NCBI RefSeq assembly: GCF_918698245.1
Contig: NZ_CAKKMS010000004.1
Coordinates: 496,001-560,000, forward strand
From: Pedobacter sp. Bi126
Lineage (GTDB): Bacteria > Bacteroidota > Bacteroidia > Sphingobacteriales > Sphingobacteriaceae
DNA length: 64,000 nt
Direction of reading: 5' to 3'
The position numbers and the translations under genes were made by a program. Below, one piece after another: positions 16,395 through 23,717 of this stretch (positions are counted from its first letter, which is position 1; each line of letters starts with the position of its first letter). Below the pieces are notes generated by a model, which made no database searches, was not told where the DNA came from, and worked only from the letters and a program-made list of their open reading frames with translations.

Positions 16395-16663
16395 TGGCAA
16401 AAGAAGGTGTAAAAGCACGCGAAGTTAAGCGCCAAAAATTGGTAGCTAGATACGCTGAAAAACGTGCAGTATTAAAAGCTGCAGGAGATTTCGAGGGTTT
16501 AGATAAATTACCTAAAAACTCATCTCCGGTACGTTTACACAACCGTTGTAAATTAACTGGTCGTCCTCGTGGATATATGCGTACCTTTGGTATTTCAAGG
16601 GTAACGTTCCGCCAGATGGCACTAGACGGTAAAATACCAGGTGTTAAAAAAGCATCTTGGTAA
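16394..16663 (+). CDS. rpsN: 30S ribosomal protein S14, zinc-free type
   Basis: 89 residues, the longer S14 form. The C-terminal block RLHNRCKLTGRPRGYMRTFG has a single cysteine, so the CxxC zinc site of the short form is absent. S14 belongs to the small-subunit head. The 155-base gap after it holds an inverted pair of heptamer tracts. Confidence 0.96.
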   Translation: MAKEGVKAREVKRQKLVARYAEKRAVLKAAGDFEGLDKLPKNSSPVRLHNRCKLTGRPRGYMRTFGISRVTFRQMALDGKIPGVKKASW

Positions 16664-16670
16664 TATAATT

Positions 16671-16734
16671 AGTATAAAGTATTTAGTATCAAGTAGCAAG
16701 AAACCAATTTGGTCTTGATACTTGATACTTATAT
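16671..16734. repeat. heptamer-phased tract forming an inverted pair (rpsN-rpsH gap)
   Basis: In-phase 7-base units AGTATAA (16671), AGTATTT (16678), AGTATCA (16685) and AGTAGCA (16692) are followed by reverse-strand units CTTGATA (16714), CTTGATA (16721) and CTTATAT (16728). AGTATCAAGTA (16685-16695) pairs perfectly with 16719-16729, so the RNA can fold into a long hairpin between two ribosomal genes. Confidence 0.7.
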
Positions 16735-16818
16735 CTATTTACTAAAAAAAGAATTTTAACCGGTAGCAGGTCCCACAGCTGGGTAGCAGAAGGAAACCAC
16801 TATCAAAAACAATAAAAA

Positions 16819-17217
16819 ATGAATACAGATCCAATAGCAGATTATTTAACAAGAGTAAGGAATGCCATTAAGGCCAACCACCGTGTTGTAGAAATTCCTG
16901 CATCAAACCTTAAAAAAGAAATTACTAAAGTTCTTTTTGACAAAGGTTACATCGCGAACTACAAGTTTGAAGATACTACAGTTCAAGGCACGATTAAAAT
17001 TGCTTTGAAATACAATCCAATTACTAAAGTTCCTGCTATTCGTACATTAGTGCGAGTAAGTAAACCAGGTTTGAGAAACTATGCTGGTGTTGAAAATATG
17101 CCAAGAGTATTAAACGGTTTAGGTATCGCAATCTTATCTACTTCTAAAGGTGTAATGACCGATAAAGAAGCAGCCAAATTAAACATTGGTGGTGAGGTAT
17201 TGTGTCACGTTTATTAA
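16819..17217 (+). CDS. rpsH: 30S ribosomal protein S8
   Basis: 132 residues: MNTDPIADYLTRVRNA at the start and the conserved end ILSTSKGVMTDKEA...GGEVLCHVY. S8 binds the central domain of 16S rRNA and in E. coli represses the spc operon. The long 155-base gap before it, with a hairpin and two GGTAGCAG direct repeats (16762 and 16782), is a plausible place for separate control. Confidence 0.96.
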   Translation: MNTDPIADYLTRVRNAIKANHRVVEIPASNLKKEITKVLFDKGYIANYKFEDTTVQGTIKIALKYNPITKVPAIRTLVRVSKPGLRNYAGVENMPRVLNGLGIAILSTSKGVMTDKEAAKLNIGGEVLCHVY

Positions 17218-17235
17218 TATTAGGAGAACAGCACA

Positions 17236-17793
17236 ATGTCAAGAATAGGAAAAGCCCCAATTACAATCCCTGCAGGTGTTACAATTACCGTATCAAAAGA
17301 TAACGTAGTAACTGTAAAAGGTCCTAAAGGTGAATTAACTCAAGCAGTTGATACAGATATCACTGTAAGTCAAGAAGACGGAATTTTAACAGTTCAACGT
17401 CCTTCAGAACAAAAGAAACACAAAGCATTACACGGTTTATATCGCTCATTGCTTAACAACATGGTTGTTGGTGTTACAGAAGGTTATAAATTAACTCAAG
17501 AATTAGTAGGTGTTGGTTACCGTGCTACAAACCAAGGTAATACACTAGATCTAGTTTTAGGTTATTCTCACCACTATGTATTCCAATTACCAGAAGAGAT
17601 TAAAGTAACTACATCTTCAGAAAAAGGTCAGACTCCTAAAATCATTTTAGAAAGTATTGACAAACAATTGATCGGTCAGGTAGCAGCGAAAATCCGTTCG
17701 TTACGTGCACCAGAGCCATATAAAGGTAAAGGTATCAAGTTTGTAGGTGAAGTGTTAAGAAGAAAAGCAGGTAAATCAGCATCTAAAAAATAG
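17236..17793 (+). CDS. rplF: 50S ribosomal protein L6
   Basis: 185 residues, two similar domains. L6 lies near the factor-binding site and sarcin-ricin loop. MSRIGKAPITIPAGVTI and the C-terminal PEPYKGKGIKFVGEVLRRKA are signature regions. 18 bases after rpsH, 5 before rplR. Confidence 0.97.
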   Translation: MSRIGKAPITIPAGVTITVSKDNVVTVKGPKGELTQAVDTDITVSQEDGILTVQRPSEQKKHKALHGLYRSLLNNMVVGVTEGYKLTQELVGVGYRATNQGNTLDLVLGYSHHYVFQLPEEIKVTTSSEKGQTPKIILESIDKQLIGQVAAKIRSLRAPEPYKGKGIKFVGEVLRRKAGKSASKK

Positions 17794-17798
17794 TAATC

Positions 17799-18152
17799 AT
17801 GGCAGGTAAAAAATTATCAAGAAGAGATCGTATTAAAAAAGGGATCAGAAAAAGACTTACCGGTTCGGAAGAACGTCCAAGGTTATCTGTATATAGAAGC
17901 AATAAAGGGATTTATGCGCAGGTAATTAACGATGTAACCGGTAAAACAATAGCATCAGCATCATCATTATCGAAAGATTTTACTGGTACTGGAAACAAAA
18001 GCGATCAGTCGGTAGCAGTAGGCAAATTAGTTGCCGAAAAAGCAATCGCTGCAGGTGTTAAAGAAGTTGTTTTCGATAGAAATGGCTATTTATACCACGG
18101 TCGTGTAAAATCGTTGGCAGAGGGTGCCCGCGAAGCTGGTTTAGTATTTTAA
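17799..18152 (+). CDS. rplR: 50S ribosomal protein L18
   Basis: 117 residues. L18 carries 5S rRNA into the large subunit with L5. The basic N-terminus (LSRRDRIKKGIRKRLTGSEE) and the FDRNGYLYHGRVKSLAEGAR end are typical. It precedes rpsE by 17 bases. Confidence 0.96.
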   Translation: MAGKKLSRRDRIKKGIRKRLTGSEERPRLSVYRSNKGIYAQVINDVTGKTIASASSLSKDFTGTGNKSDQSVAVGKLVAEKAIAAGVKEVVFDRNGYLYHGRVKSLAEGAREAGLVF

Positions 18153-18169
18153 TCTGAAGAAAAAGTAAG

Positions 18170-18688
18170 ATGTCAACTATTAATATAAAAAGAGTAAAAA
18201 CCACCGATATCGAATTAAAGGATCGTTTGGTTAGTATACAACGCGTTGCCAAAGTAACCAAAGGTGGCCGAACTTTCAGCTTCTCAGCAATTGTTGTTGT
18301 AGGTGATGAAAACGGTGTTGTTGGTTTCGGTTTAGGTAAAGCGAAAGAGGTAACTGAAGCAATCGCTAAAGGTGTGGATGATGCTAAAAAGAACTTGGTA
18401 AAAGTTCCAATTTTAAACGGTACTGTTCCTCACGAGCAAATCGGTAAATTCTCAGGTGGTTTTGTTTTAATCAAACCAGCTGCAGTAGGTACCGGAGTAA
18501 TTGCTGGTGGTGCGATGCGTGCTGTATTAGAGAGTGCTGGCGTGCATAACGTATTGGCAAAATCTAAAGGATCATCTAATCCACACAACGTGGTAAAAGC
18601 AACTGTTGATGCATTAACTAAAATGCGTGATGCTTATACAGTAGCTCAAACTCGTGGTATAGATTTAAACAAAGTATTTAACGGATAA
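18170..18688 (+). CDS. rpsE: 30S ribosomal protein S5
   Basis: 172 residues. The N-terminal dsRBD-like domain (VTKGGRTFSFSAIVVVGDEN) and the C-terminal domain (AGGAMRAVLESAGVHNVLAK) are both complete. S5 affects decoding fidelity and mRNA unwinding. rpmD starts 4 bases later. Confidence 0.97.
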   Translation: MSTINIKRVKTTDIELKDRLVSIQRVAKVTKGGRTFSFSAIVVVGDENGVVGFGLGKAKEVTEAIAKGVDDAKKNLVKVPILNGTVPHEQIGKFSGGFVLIKPAAVGTGVIAGGAMRAVLESAGVHNVLAKSKGSSNPHNVVKATVDALTKMRDAYTVAQTRGIDLNKVFNG

Positions 18689-18692
18689 TATC

Positions 18693-18872
18693 ATGGCTAA
18701 GATCAAAATAACACAAGTAAAAAGCGTTATCGACAGAAGCGAGCGCCAAAAAAGAACCGTTCAGGCTTTGGGTTTATCTAAAATGAACCAAAGTGTTGAG
18801 GTTGAAGCTACTCCACAAATTATCGGTATGGTTCGCAAAGTGAACCATTTGGTAGCAATCGAAGCAATCTAG
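18693..18872 (+). CDS. rpmD: 50S ribosomal protein L30
   Basis: A short gene of 59 residues, starting MAKIKITQVKSVIDRSERQK and containing VQALGLSKMNQSVEVEATPQ. Both match L30, which is often missed because of its size. It sits in its standard place between rpsE (4 bases) and rplO (104-base gap with a hairpin). Confidence 0.95.
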   Translation: MAKIKITQVKSVIDRSERQKRTVQALGLSKMNQSVEVEATPQIIGMVRKVNHLVAIEAI

Positions 18873-18882
18873 TAAAAGTTTT

Positions 18883-18916
18883 AAAGGTAGTATGGGTAAA
18901 ATCCTGTACTACCTTT
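18883..18916 (+). promoter_or_regulatory. perfect hairpin between rpmD and rplO
   Basis: AAAGGTAGTA (18883-18892) pairs perfectly with TACTACCTTT (18907-18916) across a 14-base loop. The following bases (ATATATG) are not a T-run, so it is more likely an RNA-processing or attenuation element than a terminator. Confidence 0.5.
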
Positions 18917-18976
18917 ATATATGTTTAATCGTTGTACCTGTTTAGTGAAAGCGAAGGGCAACACAAATTCAAAAAA

Positions 18977-19423
18977 ATGAATTTAAGTAATTTAAAACCT
19001 GCAGTAGGTTCTACAAAAAACAGCAAAAGAATTGGTCGTGGTACAGGTTCTGGTCGTGGCGGTACTTCAACTCGTGGTCACAAAGGTGCGGGTTCTCGTT
19101 CAGGTCACAAAACCAAAATCGGTTTCGAAGGTGGTCAAATGCCTTTACAACGTCGTGTGCCTAAAGTTGGTTTCAAACCAATCAACCGTACAGAATATGT
19201 TGGTGTAAACTTAGATGTTTTACAAGCTTTAGCTGAAAAACACAGCTTAACAACTATCGATTTCGCTGCTTTACAAGCACATGGTTTAGCTTCTAAAAAC
19301 GACTTGGTTAAAATTTTAGGTCGTGGTGAAGTTAAAGCAAAGCTAGAAATTACAGCACATGCGTTCTCTGCAACCGCACAAAAAGCTATTGAAGCTGCAG
19401 GTGGTTCTATTGTAAAATTGTAA
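18977..19423 (+). CDS. rplO: 50S ribosomal protein L15
   Basis: 148 residues from ATG 18977 (MNLSNLKPAVGSTKNSKRIG); the in-frame extension to 18932 has no homology and crosses the gap. The glycine-rich GRGTGSGRGGTSTRGHKGAG region is typical. L15 is a late-assembly large-subunit protein. secY follows after 7 bases. Confidence 0.96.
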   Translation: MNLSNLKPAVGSTKNSKRIGRGTGSGRGGTSTRGHKGAGSRSGHKTKIGFEGGQMPLQRRVPKVGFKPINRTEYVGVNLDVLQALAEKHSLTTIDFAALQAHGLASKNDLVKILGRGEVKAKLEITAHAFSATAQKAIEAAGGSIVKL

Positions 19424-19430
19424 TTATTAA

Positions 19431-20771
19431 ATGAAGAAGCTATTTACTACTTTAAGTAATATCTGGAAAATTCAGGAATTAAAAGAGCGTATATTGTTTA
19501 CGCTCTTAATTCTTTTGGTATACCGTTTCGTATCTCACGTGGTTTTACCAGGTGTAGATCCAACTGCTTTAGGCAATAACGAAAAATCAGGAATTTTAGG
19601 CTTACTAGATATGTTTGCCGGAGGTTCTTTCTCTCGTGTGTCTATTTTAGCGTTGGGGGTAATGCCTTATATCTCTGCATCGATTGTGGTGCAACTATTG
19701 GGTATTGCTGTTCCTTCTTTCCAAAAAATGCAGAAAGAGGGCGAAAGTGGTAGAAAGAAAATGAACCAGATTACCCGTTACCTAACGGTAGCGATCACAA
19801 TCGTTCAATCTGTTGGTTACGTTAAAACGCAAGTTCCCGCAGAAGCTATTTTATTGCCAAATACTTTATTCTTAGTGTTATCTACGTTTGTATTAACAGC
19901 AGGTACATTATTTGTAATGTGGTTAGGTGAAAAAATTACTGATAAAGGTATTGGGAACGGTACATCACTGATCATCATGGTTGGTATTATTGCCCGTTTA
20001 CCAGTTGCAATTTCTCAAGAATTTAGTGCACGTGTAGGCTCATCTAGTGAAGGTGGAGGCCCGGTTGCATTGGTTTTAGAGATCGTTGCATTATTTGCTG
20101 TGGTAATGTTTACCATTTTAATTGTTCAAGGTGTACGTAAAGTACCTGTACAATACGCAAAGAAAATAGTTGGTAACCGCCAGTTTGGTGGTGTTCGTCA
20201 GTACATTCCTTTAAAGGTAAATGCTGCTGGTGTTATGCCGATCATTTTCGCTCAAGCGTTAATGTTTATTCCAGGTGCTTTAATGCAGTTTGTTCCTTCA
20301 TTACAAGGTTCTTGGTTAATCCAGTTCAGCAACACAACTTCGTTGGCTTATAGCTTAACGTTCGCATTTTTAATTATCGCATTTACTTTCTTCTATACTG
20401 CAATTACAGTTAATCCAACTCAAATGAGCGACGATATGAAGAAAAACGGTGGTTTTATTCCAGGTGTTAAACCGGGTTTTGCAACATCAACTTTTATTGA
20501 TGATGTAATTTCTAAAATCACTTTCCCAGGTGCAGTATTTTTAGCGATCATTGCTATTTTACCTTCGTTAGCGGTTAAGTTCGGCATTAAACAAGAGTTT
20601 GCGCACTTCTTCGGTGGTACTTCTTTATTGATTTTAGTTGGTGTTGTATTGGATACTTTACAGCAGATCGAAAGTTATTTATTGATGCGCCATTACGATG
20701 GTTTGATGAAAACGGGTAGAGTTACTGGCAGAACAGGTGTTCCTGCTGCAAGTAGCAACGCAGCGTTGTAG
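19431..20771 (+). CDS. secY: SecY, protein translocase channel subunit
   Basis: 446 residues with about ten membrane helices. SecY forms the channel that moves unfolded proteins across, or into, the inner membrane. Visible signatures are LDMFAGGSFSRVSILALGVM, PYISASIVVQLL and the second-half block NPTQMSDDMKKNGGFIPGVK. It lies between rplO and map, the usual Bacteroidota order; adk is not present between secY and map. Confidence 0.97.
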   Translation: MKKLFTTLSNIWKIQELKERILFTLLILLVYRFVSHVVLPGVDPTALGNNEKSGILGLLDMFAGGSFSRVSILALGVMPYISASIVVQLLGIAVPSFQKMQKEGESGRKKMNQITRYLTVAITIVQSVGYVKTQVPAEAILLPNTLFLVLSTFVLTAGTLFVMWLGEKITDKGIGNGTSLIIMVGIIARLPVAISQEFSARVGSSSEGGGPVALVLEIVALFAVVMFTILIVQGVRKVPVQYAKKIVGNRQFGGVRQYIPLKVNAAGVMPIIFAQALMFIPGALMQFVPSLQGSWLIQFSNTTSLAYSLTFAFLIIAFTFFYTAITVNPTQMSDDMKKNGGFIPGVKPGFATSTFIDDVISKITFPGAVFLAIIAILPSLAVKFGIKQEFAHFFGGTSLLILVGVVLDTLQQIESYLLMRHYDGLMKTGRVTGRTGVPAASSNAAL

Positions 20772-20779
20772 TGTAACGG

Positions 20780-21574
20780 ATGTCTAAAATTTATTACAAA
20801 TCTCTTGAGGAGATCGAGTTAATAAGAGAAAGTTCCATGCTTGTTTCTAAAACGTTGGCCGAAGTGGCCAAGGTGATAAAAGCAGGCATGACTACTATCC
20901 AGTTAGATAAACTAGCCTACGAATTTATAAGTGACCATGGAGCGATTCCGGCATTTTTAAATTATAATGGTTTCCCTAATTCTTTATGTATTTCGCCAAA
21001 TGAACAGGTTGTTCATGGTTTTCCAAGCGAATACGTAATCCAGGAAGGCGATTTAATTTCAGTTGATTGTGGGGTGATTAAAAACAATTACTTTGGCGAT
21101 TCGGCCTATACTTTCTCTATCGGAGAAATTGATGCTGAAAAACAGAAGTTGGTTGAGGTTACTAAACGTTGCCTGGAATTGGGTATAGAAAAAGCTGTTG
21201 TTGGTATGCGGATCGGTGATATCGGTTTCGCTGTTCAGCAGTATGCAGAAGCTAATGGATTTGGTGTAGTAAGAGAACTTGTTGGACACGGTGTTGGTGT
21301 AAAACTTCATGAAAAACCGGAAGTTCCGAATTATGGGAAACGTGGTGCAGGGCCAAAACTTGAAGAAGGAATGGTAATTGCGATAGAACCCATGATCAAT
21401 GCAGGCGTAGCCGGTGTTAAATTCCATAACGATGGATGGACGGTAACCAGTAAAGACAATAAACCATCGGCACATTTTGAACACACAGTAGCCGTAAAAA
21501 AGGGCAAAGCAGATGTTTTATCAACGTTTTCTATAATAGAAGAAGTTTTACAACAAAAAAAAATAAATAATTAA
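20780..21574 (+). CDS. map: methionine aminopeptidase type I
   Basis: 264 residues. It removes the initiator methionine from new proteins. The substrate histidine lies in EQVVHGFPSE, and the metal ligands are visible in SVDCGVIKNNYFGDSAYTF (two Asp), VGHGVGVKLHEKPEVPN (His), AIEPMIN (Glu) and FEHTVAV (Glu). It starts 8 bases after secY. The lysine-rich end (QQKKINN) is followed by a 63-base gap with a candidate internal promoter. Confidence 0.96.
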   Translation: MSKIYYKSLEEIELIRESSMLVSKTLAEVAKVIKAGMTTIQLDKLAYEFISDHGAIPAFLNYNGFPNSLCISPNEQVVHGFPSEYVIQEGDLISVDCGVIKNNYFGDSAYTFSIGEIDAEKQKLVEVTKRCLELGIEKAVVGMRIGDIGFAVQQYAEANGFGVVRELVGHGVGVKLHEKPEVPNYGKRGAGPKLEEGMVIAIEPMINAGVAGVKFHNDGWTVTSKDNKPSAHFEHTVAVKKGKADVLSTFSIIEEVLQQKKINN

Positions 21575-21585
21575 AATTTTTTATT

Positions 21586-21593
21586 TAATTTTG
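21586..21593 (+). promoter_or_regulatory. candidate internal -7 box before infA
   Basis: TAATTTTG matches TAnnTTTG and lies 44 bases before the infA ATG. No clear TTTG lies 19-21 bases upstream. It could give extra transcription of infA-rpmJ-rpsM onward. Confidence 0.35.
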
Positions 21594-21637
21594 CAACCCT
21601 GTTTAGAAGCAGCTAATTAAGTAACAATCAATAAAAT

Positions 21638-21856
21638 ATGGCTAAACAAGCCTCAATTGAACAAGACGGAGTAATAAGAGAAGCATTATCCAATGCGATG
21701 TTCCGGGTAGAACTCGAGAACGGGCATGAGATTATTGCGCATATTTCAGGAAAGATGAGGATGCACTACATCAAAATTCTTCCTGGAGATAAAGTTAAAT
21801 TGGAAATGTCTCCTTATGATTTAACAAAGGGACGCATTACTTATAGATACAAATAA
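21638..21856 (+). CDS. infA: translation initiation factor IF-1
   Basis: 72 residues, the standard size of the single OB fold: MAKQASIEQDGVIREAL, then LENGHEIIAHISGKMRMHYI. IF-1 occupies the ribosomal A site during initiation. rpmJ begins 1 base after the stop. Confidence 0.97.
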   Translation: MAKQASIEQDGVIREALSNAMFRVELENGHEIIAHISGKMRMHYIKILPGDKVKLEMSPYDLTKGRITYRYK

Positions 21857-21857
21857 A

Positions 21858-21974
21858 ATGAAAGTTAGATCATCAATTAAAAAACGTAGCGCTGATTGTA
21901 AGATTATTCGCCGTAAAGGTAAACTTTACGTAATCAACAAGAAAAATCCTAAATACAAGCAACGTCAAGGGTAA
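21858..21974 (+). CDS. rpmJ: 50S ribosomal protein L36, zinc-free type
   Basis: 38 residues starting MKVRSSIKKRSADCKIIRRK and ending KNPKYKQRQG. Classic L36 binds zinc through three Cys and one His. Here only one Cys remains (in ADCK), and the later positions are Asn and Tyr, so this is a form without zinc. Its place between infA and rpsM confirms it. Confidence 0.95.
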   Translation: MKVRSSIKKRSADCKIIRRKGKLYVINKKNPKYKQRQG

Positions 21975-22042
21975 TTAAAAATATTGTAATGAACCGCACA
22001 ACGGTGGCCCGCCGTTCGGAGTTACTCAAAAAATAAATAAAT

Positions 22043-22420
22043 ATGGCAAGGATTTCAGGTATTGATTTACCAAGAAACAAAAGAGGAGAGATCGGTTTAA
22101 CGTATATCTACGGAATTGGCAGAACAACTGCACAACGTATATTAACTACAGCAGGTATCGACTTGAACAAAAAAGTACAAGACTGGTCTGATGATGAGTT
22201 ATCAGCTATCCGTACAATGATTAACGATGAGATTAAAGTAGAAGGTGCTTTACGCTCAGAGGTTCAGTTAAACATCAAACGTTTAATGGATATTGGTTGT
22301 TACCGTGGTTTACGTCACAGAAAAGGTTTACCTTCTCGTGGTCAGCGTACTAAAAACAACTCACGTACTCGTAAGGGTAAGAGAAAAACAGTTGCTAACA
22401 AGAAAAAAGCTACTAAGTAA
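22043..22420 (+). CDS. rpsM: 30S ribosomal protein S13
   Basis: 125 residues: MARISGIDLPRNKRGEIGLT and the RHRKGLPSRGQRTKNNSRTR block. S13 contacts P-site tRNA and bridges the subunits. It is preceded by a 68-base gap with a 15-codon mini-ORF, and followed by a 152-base gap filled by two opposed heptamer tracts. Confidence 0.97.
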   Translation: MARISGIDLPRNKRGEIGLTYIYGIGRTTAQRILTTAGIDLNKKVQDWSDDELSAIRTMINDEIKVEGALRSEVQLNIKRLMDIGCYRGLRHRKGLPSRGQRTKNNSRTRKGKRKTVANKKKATK

Positions 22421-22425
22421 TAGAT

Positions 22426-22566
22426 AGATATGAAGTATGAGATTTTAGATGTGAGCACCATATCTTTAAAATCTGCTCAAATCTGGAATAAAAGATAAAA
22501 AGTAGGATACTGAGTGTCGGGGTAGAGAAAGTCTCATATCTCAAGTCTCATATCTAAAATCTAAAA
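22426..22566. repeat. opposed heptamer-phased tracts between rpsM and rpsK
   Basis: The left tract has AGATATG (22426), AAGTATG (22433), AGATTTT (22440) and AGATGTG (22447). The right tract has TCTCATA (22532), TCTCAAG (22539), TCTCATA (22546), TCTAAAA (22553) and TCTAAAA (22560), all exactly 7 bases apart. The right tract is an imperfect reverse complement of the left. Confidence 0.7.
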
Positions 22567-22572
22567 GATAAA

Positions 22573-22962
22573 ATGGCTAAGAGTAAAAAAGTAACAAAAA
22601 AACGTATCGTTGTAATTGAGTCTGTTGGTCAGGCGCATATCAATGCTACTTTCAACAACATTATCGTTACCTTAACAAACAACAACGGACAGACTATTTC
22701 ATGGTCTTCTGCTGGTAAAATGGGCTTTAAAGGTTCTAAAAAGAACACACCATATGCAGCTGGTCAAGCAGCTTCAGATTGTGGTAAAGTTGCGTTTGAT
22801 TTAGGTTTACGTAAAGTTGAAGTATTTGTAAAAGGTCCAGGTTCAGGTCGTGAATCTGCAATCAGAACTTTGCAAGTAGCAGGTATCGAAGTAACATCTA
22901 TTAAAGATATTACTCCACTTCCTCACAACGGATGTCGTCCTCCTAAAAAGAGAAGAGTTTAA
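22573..22962 (+). CDS. rpsK: 30S ribosomal protein S11
   Basis: 129 residues. S11 lines the mRNA exit region on the platform. Signatures: AHINATFNNIIVTLTNNNG, GFKGSKKNTPYAAGQAA and DITPLPHNGCRPPKKRRV. The 61 bases after it carry no clear signal. Confidence 0.97.
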   Translation: MAKSKKVTKKRIVVIESVGQAHINATFNNIIVTLTNNNGQTISWSSAGKMGFKGSKKNTPYAAGQAASDCGKVAFDLGLRKVEVFVKGPGSGRESAIRTLQVAGIEVTSIKDITPLPHNGCRPPKKRRV

Positions 22963-23023
22963 TTAATTTTAAAGCTAAGAATCTCAGGTTACAGGCCTGA
23001 TGGTACTTTAAAACAGAAAAAAA

Positions 23024-23632
23024 ATGGCAAGATATACAGGCCCAAAATCAAAAATCGCCCGTAAATTCAGAGAACCAATCTTCGGTCCTGATAAGGTGTT
23101 AGACAGAAAAAATTATCCTCCTGGGCAACATGGCTCATCAAAAAGAAGAGGAAAACAATCTGAATATGCTATCCAGTTAATGGAGAAACAAAAAGTAAAA
23201 TATACTTATGGTGTATTAGAAAAACAATTCAGTAACTTGTTTAAAAAAGCATCTTCTCGTGCTGGTATTACCGGTGATAACTTACTTCAGTTATTAGAAG
23301 CACGTTTAGATAACACAGTTTACCGTTTAGGTATTTCAACAACCCGTTCTGGTGCACGCCAGTTAGTTAGCCATAAACACGTTACCGTGAATGGTGAAGT
23401 TGTAAATATCCCTTCATATCAGTTAAAAGCTGGTGATGTGGTTGCTGTTCGTGAAAAATCTAAATCTTTAGAATCAATTAGTAACTCAGTTGCAGGTAGA
23501 ACTATTAATAAGTTTGCTTGGTTAGAGTGGAACGCTAGTGAATTAACTGGTAAATTCTTAACCTACCCTCAACGTGATGAGATTCCTGAAAACATCAAGG
23601 AAAACTTAATCATCGAGTTGTACTCAAAGTAA
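23024..23632 (+). CDS. rpsD: 30S ribosomal protein S4
   Basis: 202 residues with the S4 RNA-binding domain (LEARLDNTVYRLGISTTRSG followed by ARQLVSHKHVTVNG). S4 starts assembly of the 16S 5' domain and in E. coli represses the alpha operon. The N-terminus lacks the Cys cluster of zinc-binding S4. A terminator-like hairpin follows directly. Confidence 0.97.
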   Translation: MARYTGPKSKIARKFREPIFGPDKVLDRKNYPPGQHGSSKRRGKQSEYAIQLMEKQKVKYTYGVLEKQFSNLFKKASSRAGITGDNLLQLLEARLDNTVYRLGISTTRSGARQLVSHKHVTVNGEVVNIPSYQLKAGDVVAVREKSKSLESISNSVAGRTINKFAWLEWNASELTGKFLTYPQRDEIPENIKENLIIELYSK

Positions 23633-23643
23633 TAAATGAACTA

Positions 23644-23676
23644 GTTAATTACCTCAAAAGGGTAATTAACTTTTTT
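23644..23676 (+). terminator. terminator-like hairpin between rpsD and rpoA
   Basis: GTTAATTACC (23644-23653) pairs perfectly with GGTAATTAAC (23661-23670) and is followed by six T. It has full intrinsic-terminator form yet lies inside the operon, so it may lower the amount of rpoA and rplQ transcript. Confidence 0.65.
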
Positions 23677-23717
23677 CATGTTACTATATATTCAATAACG
23701 AATTTAAAAAATTATAA

